Shown here in pieces: positions 61,901-64,000 of a stretch of 64,000 nt of DNA. The position numbers and the translations under genes are program-made. Where the stretch lies: assembly GCA_037976565.1 (NCBI GenBank), contig CP137680.1, forward strand, positions 15,682,374 to 15,746,373. Direction: 5' to 3'. Positions within the stretch are counted from its first letter, which is position 1; the number at the start of each line of letters is the position of its first letter. This DNA comes from Mesocentrotus franciscanus (taxonomy: Eukaryota > Echinodermata > Echinoidea > Camarodonta > Strongylocentrotidae). The notes beneath the pieces are model-generated. The model saw nothing but the letters and a program-made list of their open reading frames with translations. It ran no database searches and was not told the origin of the DNA.

Positions 61901-63126
61901 TTTCATTTTTTGAGAGGGGGACATTTCCAAAACTGGTCTATACCTTTAAAGAAGAAATGTAACTTACAATAACAACAAAAATAAATCAAGTTGTCGTCTA
62001 TGCTCATCAGTTATACAATTCTCATTTCTGGTACAATGGCAGTGTACAGAATAGTCTAAATGAAAATATTAAAGCTACATCTGTAATCTTGAGGTCTGGT
62101 ATGGGAATCATATTTTGAGAGAAAATTACTATTTGACTCTGGATTGTTTATCTTGCAGTAGATTGGTTGTTTGAACTAGTGACATAAAAACAAACGCACA
62201 AAAACTTACTGGGCATCATCTTTGTTAAAAACCACAAGTCCCATTTGCACACTGTGACCTGTGTTAAGCACATGGTGTCGAGCATACTACCAGATTTCCT
62301 TATCTTTCTATGCTCATTACTCAGCCACTTTACATTTTCTACCAAAATTGTTTGGCACATGTCATTTATTTGTAATCTTGAACATTCAGTGTGAGTTTTG
62401 TTGGATTCTGAGAGAATTTATTTTCTAAATTTACCAGAACTCAAGTTTATCTTTAAATAACTGAAGTAAAACATACCTCATAGCAGTAGAAGGCTATAAC
62501 TAGAAAGAAGGGGAATCCCTCTAATGACATTGTCTTTGGATGAATTCTGTGTGAGAAAAAGAAAAGCATAAGATACAGGCATCATTTGTTGATTCTGGTA
62601 CACACATATGTGTGCTTTTGTCACTGAATTTCATAATCACTTTGTAATGTCTAGGAACTTTAAAAATTCTTCTGTGGAAATTTATATTTCATTTTTTCCT
62701 CTAGAAGGAAAAATGTTCATATCAACATTTGTTTTTTTGCTACTACAGGCTTCAACTGTAAAAAATAGGTTGGTACTGCAACCTTAGACAGTTAGGAAGA
62801 TTTTACATTATTTATTAAACAATAAATTACATACAACTTAATGGTTTTTGCGATAGCTAAGCTCTACATTGAGTAGATCAAAATCAAAAGAGTGTTTCCA
62901 AAAGATGTGAAATCTGTTCCTATAAATAAATCTAAATTCTTCTAAACAATAAACTACATACATGTACATCTCCTCAATCAAACTGATGGTATTTAAAACT
63001 CTCTACCGAATGGATATTCTGTATAAAAGAGTTTAACTTGTTACTTACGGTACATTGTGTATGTGGTCAAAATCAAACCAAAACACCACTGTGTATGCAA
63101 AGATGTTAGCAAAATCAGCCATCAAG
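55819..63126 (-). CDS. Aa_trans-family amino acid transporter (SLC36/AVT3-like), 3' eight exons
   Basis: Minus-strand exons in transcript order are 63049-63126, 62477-62546, 61205-61269, 60827-60893, 58619-58801, 57581-57732, 57041-57100 and 55819-55903. They join in phase to 760 bases (252 residues plus stop). Family hallmarks are AFYCYEGAGMILDLESSVA, GFGACGYLSFGPETMNIITL, ALLSFSLYFTYPVMMFPV and NFTTLMALVGATCCTLLAF. These match transmembrane helices of the amino acid/auxin permease fold, closest in feel to SLC36 and plant AVT3 proteins that move neutral amino acids, often with protons, at plasma or lysosomal membranes. About six or seven of the usual eleven helices are present. The first part of the protein (including TM1) is beyond the right edge. 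Substrate cannot be told. Confidence 0.92.
57041..57100 (-). CDS. transporter exon
   Basis: Encodes SRSCLGKVLDVLLIFMGCIA, the last membrane helix. Phases 2 in and 2 out match neighbours. Confidence 0.92.
57581..57732 (-). CDS. transporter exon
   Basis: Encodes LLRLCMVLLTAVVVLIPNF and MALVGATCCTLLAFILPGL, two helices with the conserved loop between them. Confidence 0.95.
58174..58465 (+). mobile_element. tRNA-derived SINE, family A
   Basis: GGTGTTGTGGTCTTGTGGAT head, CACTCCACCCAGGTGAAGCA body and a (TTA)n tail that merges with an ATT microsatellite to about 58505. Confidence 0.8.
58619..58801 (-). CDS. transporter exon
   Basis: Sixty-one codons, SFGPETMNIITLNLPDG through VIRILEKRLLTDPNN. 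Phase 0 at both ends; TTGCAG acceptor and GTGAGT donor. Confidence 0.96.
58917..59307. mobile_element. possible TTAA-flanked MITE
   Basis: TTAAAGGCATGGTTTAAC and GTTACCGGATCCCTTTAA are imperfect inverted ends bounded by TTAA. Confidence 0.35.
59790..60669. mobile_element. non-autonomous hAT-type element
   Basis: Ends TAGGGCTGCGACGAGTAG and GGTTATGCACAGCCTTA, with long sub-terminal GAATACTCGAATACTCG repeats. An 8-base flank AACATAAT/AACACTAT fits a hAT target duplication with two changes. The core is a minisatellite; there is no transposase. Confidence 0.8.
60069..60370 (-). repeat. ~55-base minisatellite inside the hAT element
   Basis: Five units built on AGTCCAAAGTCCGCATTGCG and ATAATCCTTTTCTTCGGT. 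The minus-strand reading frame over it is a repeat artefact. Confidence 0.92.
60827..60893 (-). CDS. transporter exon
   Basis: Encodes IFKLAIISMTVLFIGFGACG then YL, a membrane helix; phase 2 in, 0 out. Confidence 0.95.
61205..61269 (-). CDS. transporter exon
   Basis: Encodes GAGMILDLESSVAMDKRDKF, the conserved family motif after a helix; phase 0 in, 2 out. Confidence 0.95.
61270..61312. repeat. (TGAAAAAA)n microsatellite
   Basis: Four or five TGAAAAAA units adjoining the exon acceptor at 61269; on the transcript they form its polypyrimidine tract. Confidence 0.85.
61549..61949. mobile_element. TTAA-flanked MITE
   Basis: 401 bases with TTAA at both ends, AGGTATAGACCAGTTCTGG and CCAAAACTGGTCTATACCT inverted. 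The interior shares a long block with 33072, 44331 and 63659 elements. Confidence 0.85.
62477..62546 (-). CDS. transporter exon
   Basis: Encodes IHPKTMSLEGFPFFLVIAFY then CYE; the helix joins directly to GAGMILDL of the next exon. Confidence 0.95.
63049..63126 (-). CDS. transporter exon, most 5' one in the window
   Basis: Encodes LMADFANIFAYTVVFWFDFD then HIHNV. One leftover base at its start shows a further upstream exon, outside the window. Confidence 0.92.
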
Positions 63127-63413
63127 CTACAAGAAGAAAGAAAGAAAAATAAGAGCAATCAAGACATAACTGCATTTGTATCCATCTTGTTCATTTGGCT
63201 CTTATTATATTAACTTCTGTTTGGTATATGATATGATAAATAATTGAAAGTAATTGAACACCTTACCGGTATATAATTATACATAATTAAGAAATTGTTA
63301 TAAGTTTCAAATCACACAAACCAAAGAAAATTTTGGCAAATCTTTTCAATTTTTAACAAGAATACTTCTCGCTCCTCACAAAATGAGATTAGCACATATA
63401 CAAATATTCATAA

Positions 63414-63640
63414 TAATAATTAAAAAATAATAATACTGGATTCTTATAAAGTGCTTGAACATTCACTGACCAAAGGCTCCAAAGCGCTTACAATATCATT
63501 ATCACCCGGGTCACTGGATTCAATTACTATTCTGCACATTCTCCACTCCCTGGGGAGTATTCCAGCTAGACCCAATTAACACCTTGGTGGAGAGGAGCAA
63601 TGTAGATAAAATGCCTTGCTCAAGGACATTCTATCATCCC
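63414..63640 (-). mobile_element. SINE family A-like, inverted
   Basis: (AAT)n tail, AAGTGCTTGAACATTCACTG, CACCTTGGTGGAGAGGAGCA and ATGCCTTGCTCAAGGACATT; relative of 54236-54475. Confidence 0.65.
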
Positions 63641-63658
63641 ATTTGAAATTTGATCACT

Positions 63659-64000
63659 TTAAAGATAAAGGCCAGTTCTGGTCATGCGATTGCATTGTGA
63701 AATCGAACTGGAAAGGTTGATCATCTAGCATATAAGTATTGGTGTGTACTGCAAGGTTCTGGAATCATCAAAATGATAAGAAATTTGACCCAGTCTTGGT
63801 AAAGTTACAAGCACTGTACACAGAAAGGTGTATATGGGGCTACGCGACCATGTGCACGATATCTATTTGGTCCCAATAGATATAATAATTTACCAAATAT
63901 ATCAATTAGTAGGCGGTTTCCCGGCAAAATTTGTTTCATCACGTATTAGTCAAAACATATTCTTTCACATGATTGGTAATGAGAGCTTCCATTTCATTTT
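63659..64000 (+). mobile_element. TTAA-flanked MITE, cut by the window edge
   Basis: Starts TTAAAGATAAAGGCCAGTTC; the interior, including AGGCGGTTTCCCGGCAAAAT, matches 61549-61949. Confidence 0.8.

Overview
The window is animal nuclear DNA: AT-rich, dense in microsatellites, SINEs and short inverted-repeat transposons, with genes cut into many small exons. Gene content (a ParaHox Xlox gene, a long C2CD3 gene, an amino acid transporter) and the style of the repeats point to a marine deuterostome, most likely an echinoderm such as a sea urchin. The species is an inference.

Layout. (1) 4135-4750, minus strand: first coding exon of an Xlox/Pdx-type ParaHox gene, ending just after the FPWMK hexapeptide at a GT donor. 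Its homeobox exon is not in the window and must lie to the left. (2) 4751-9762: intergenic DNA between the divergent Xlox and C2CD3 genes. (3) 9763-48806, plus strand: one C2CD3 gene, reconstructed as 47 coding exons whose phases agree at every junction, giving a protein of about 2639 residues. C2CD3 is a centriole distal-end protein needed for distal appendages and ciliogenesis. (4) 48807 to about 49935: C2CD3 3' UTR, which holds four decayed tandem copies of the last coding segment. (5) about 49936-55818: SINEs, foldback repeats and probably the long 3' UTR of the next gene. (6) 55819-63126, minus strand: eight 3' coding exons (252 residues) of an Aa_trans-family amino acid transporter (SLC36/AVT3-like). 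Its 5' end is beyond the right edge. C2CD3 and the transporter are tail to tail.

The most unusual observations are two minor-spliceosome (U12-type) introns inside C2CD3. One is an AT-AC intron (15290-16079) and the other a GT-AG intron with a perfect GTATCCTTT start (47623-48178). Both have the matching branch-site sequence near the 3' end, and both are needed to keep the reading frame and the C2CD3 similarity. Other notable items are a relic duplicate of exon 6, a 472-residue acidic/His-rich exon, tandem copies of the C-terminal coding end in the 3' UTR, a TTAA-flanked MITE set, a hAT-type element with a minisatellite core, a family of ~70-bp foldbacks, a 220-bp hairpin, and a tandem duplication in which each copy took a different insertion.

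The three genes do not form a pathway. All identities rest on recognised protein motifs and my own splice reconstruction; no database search was run.
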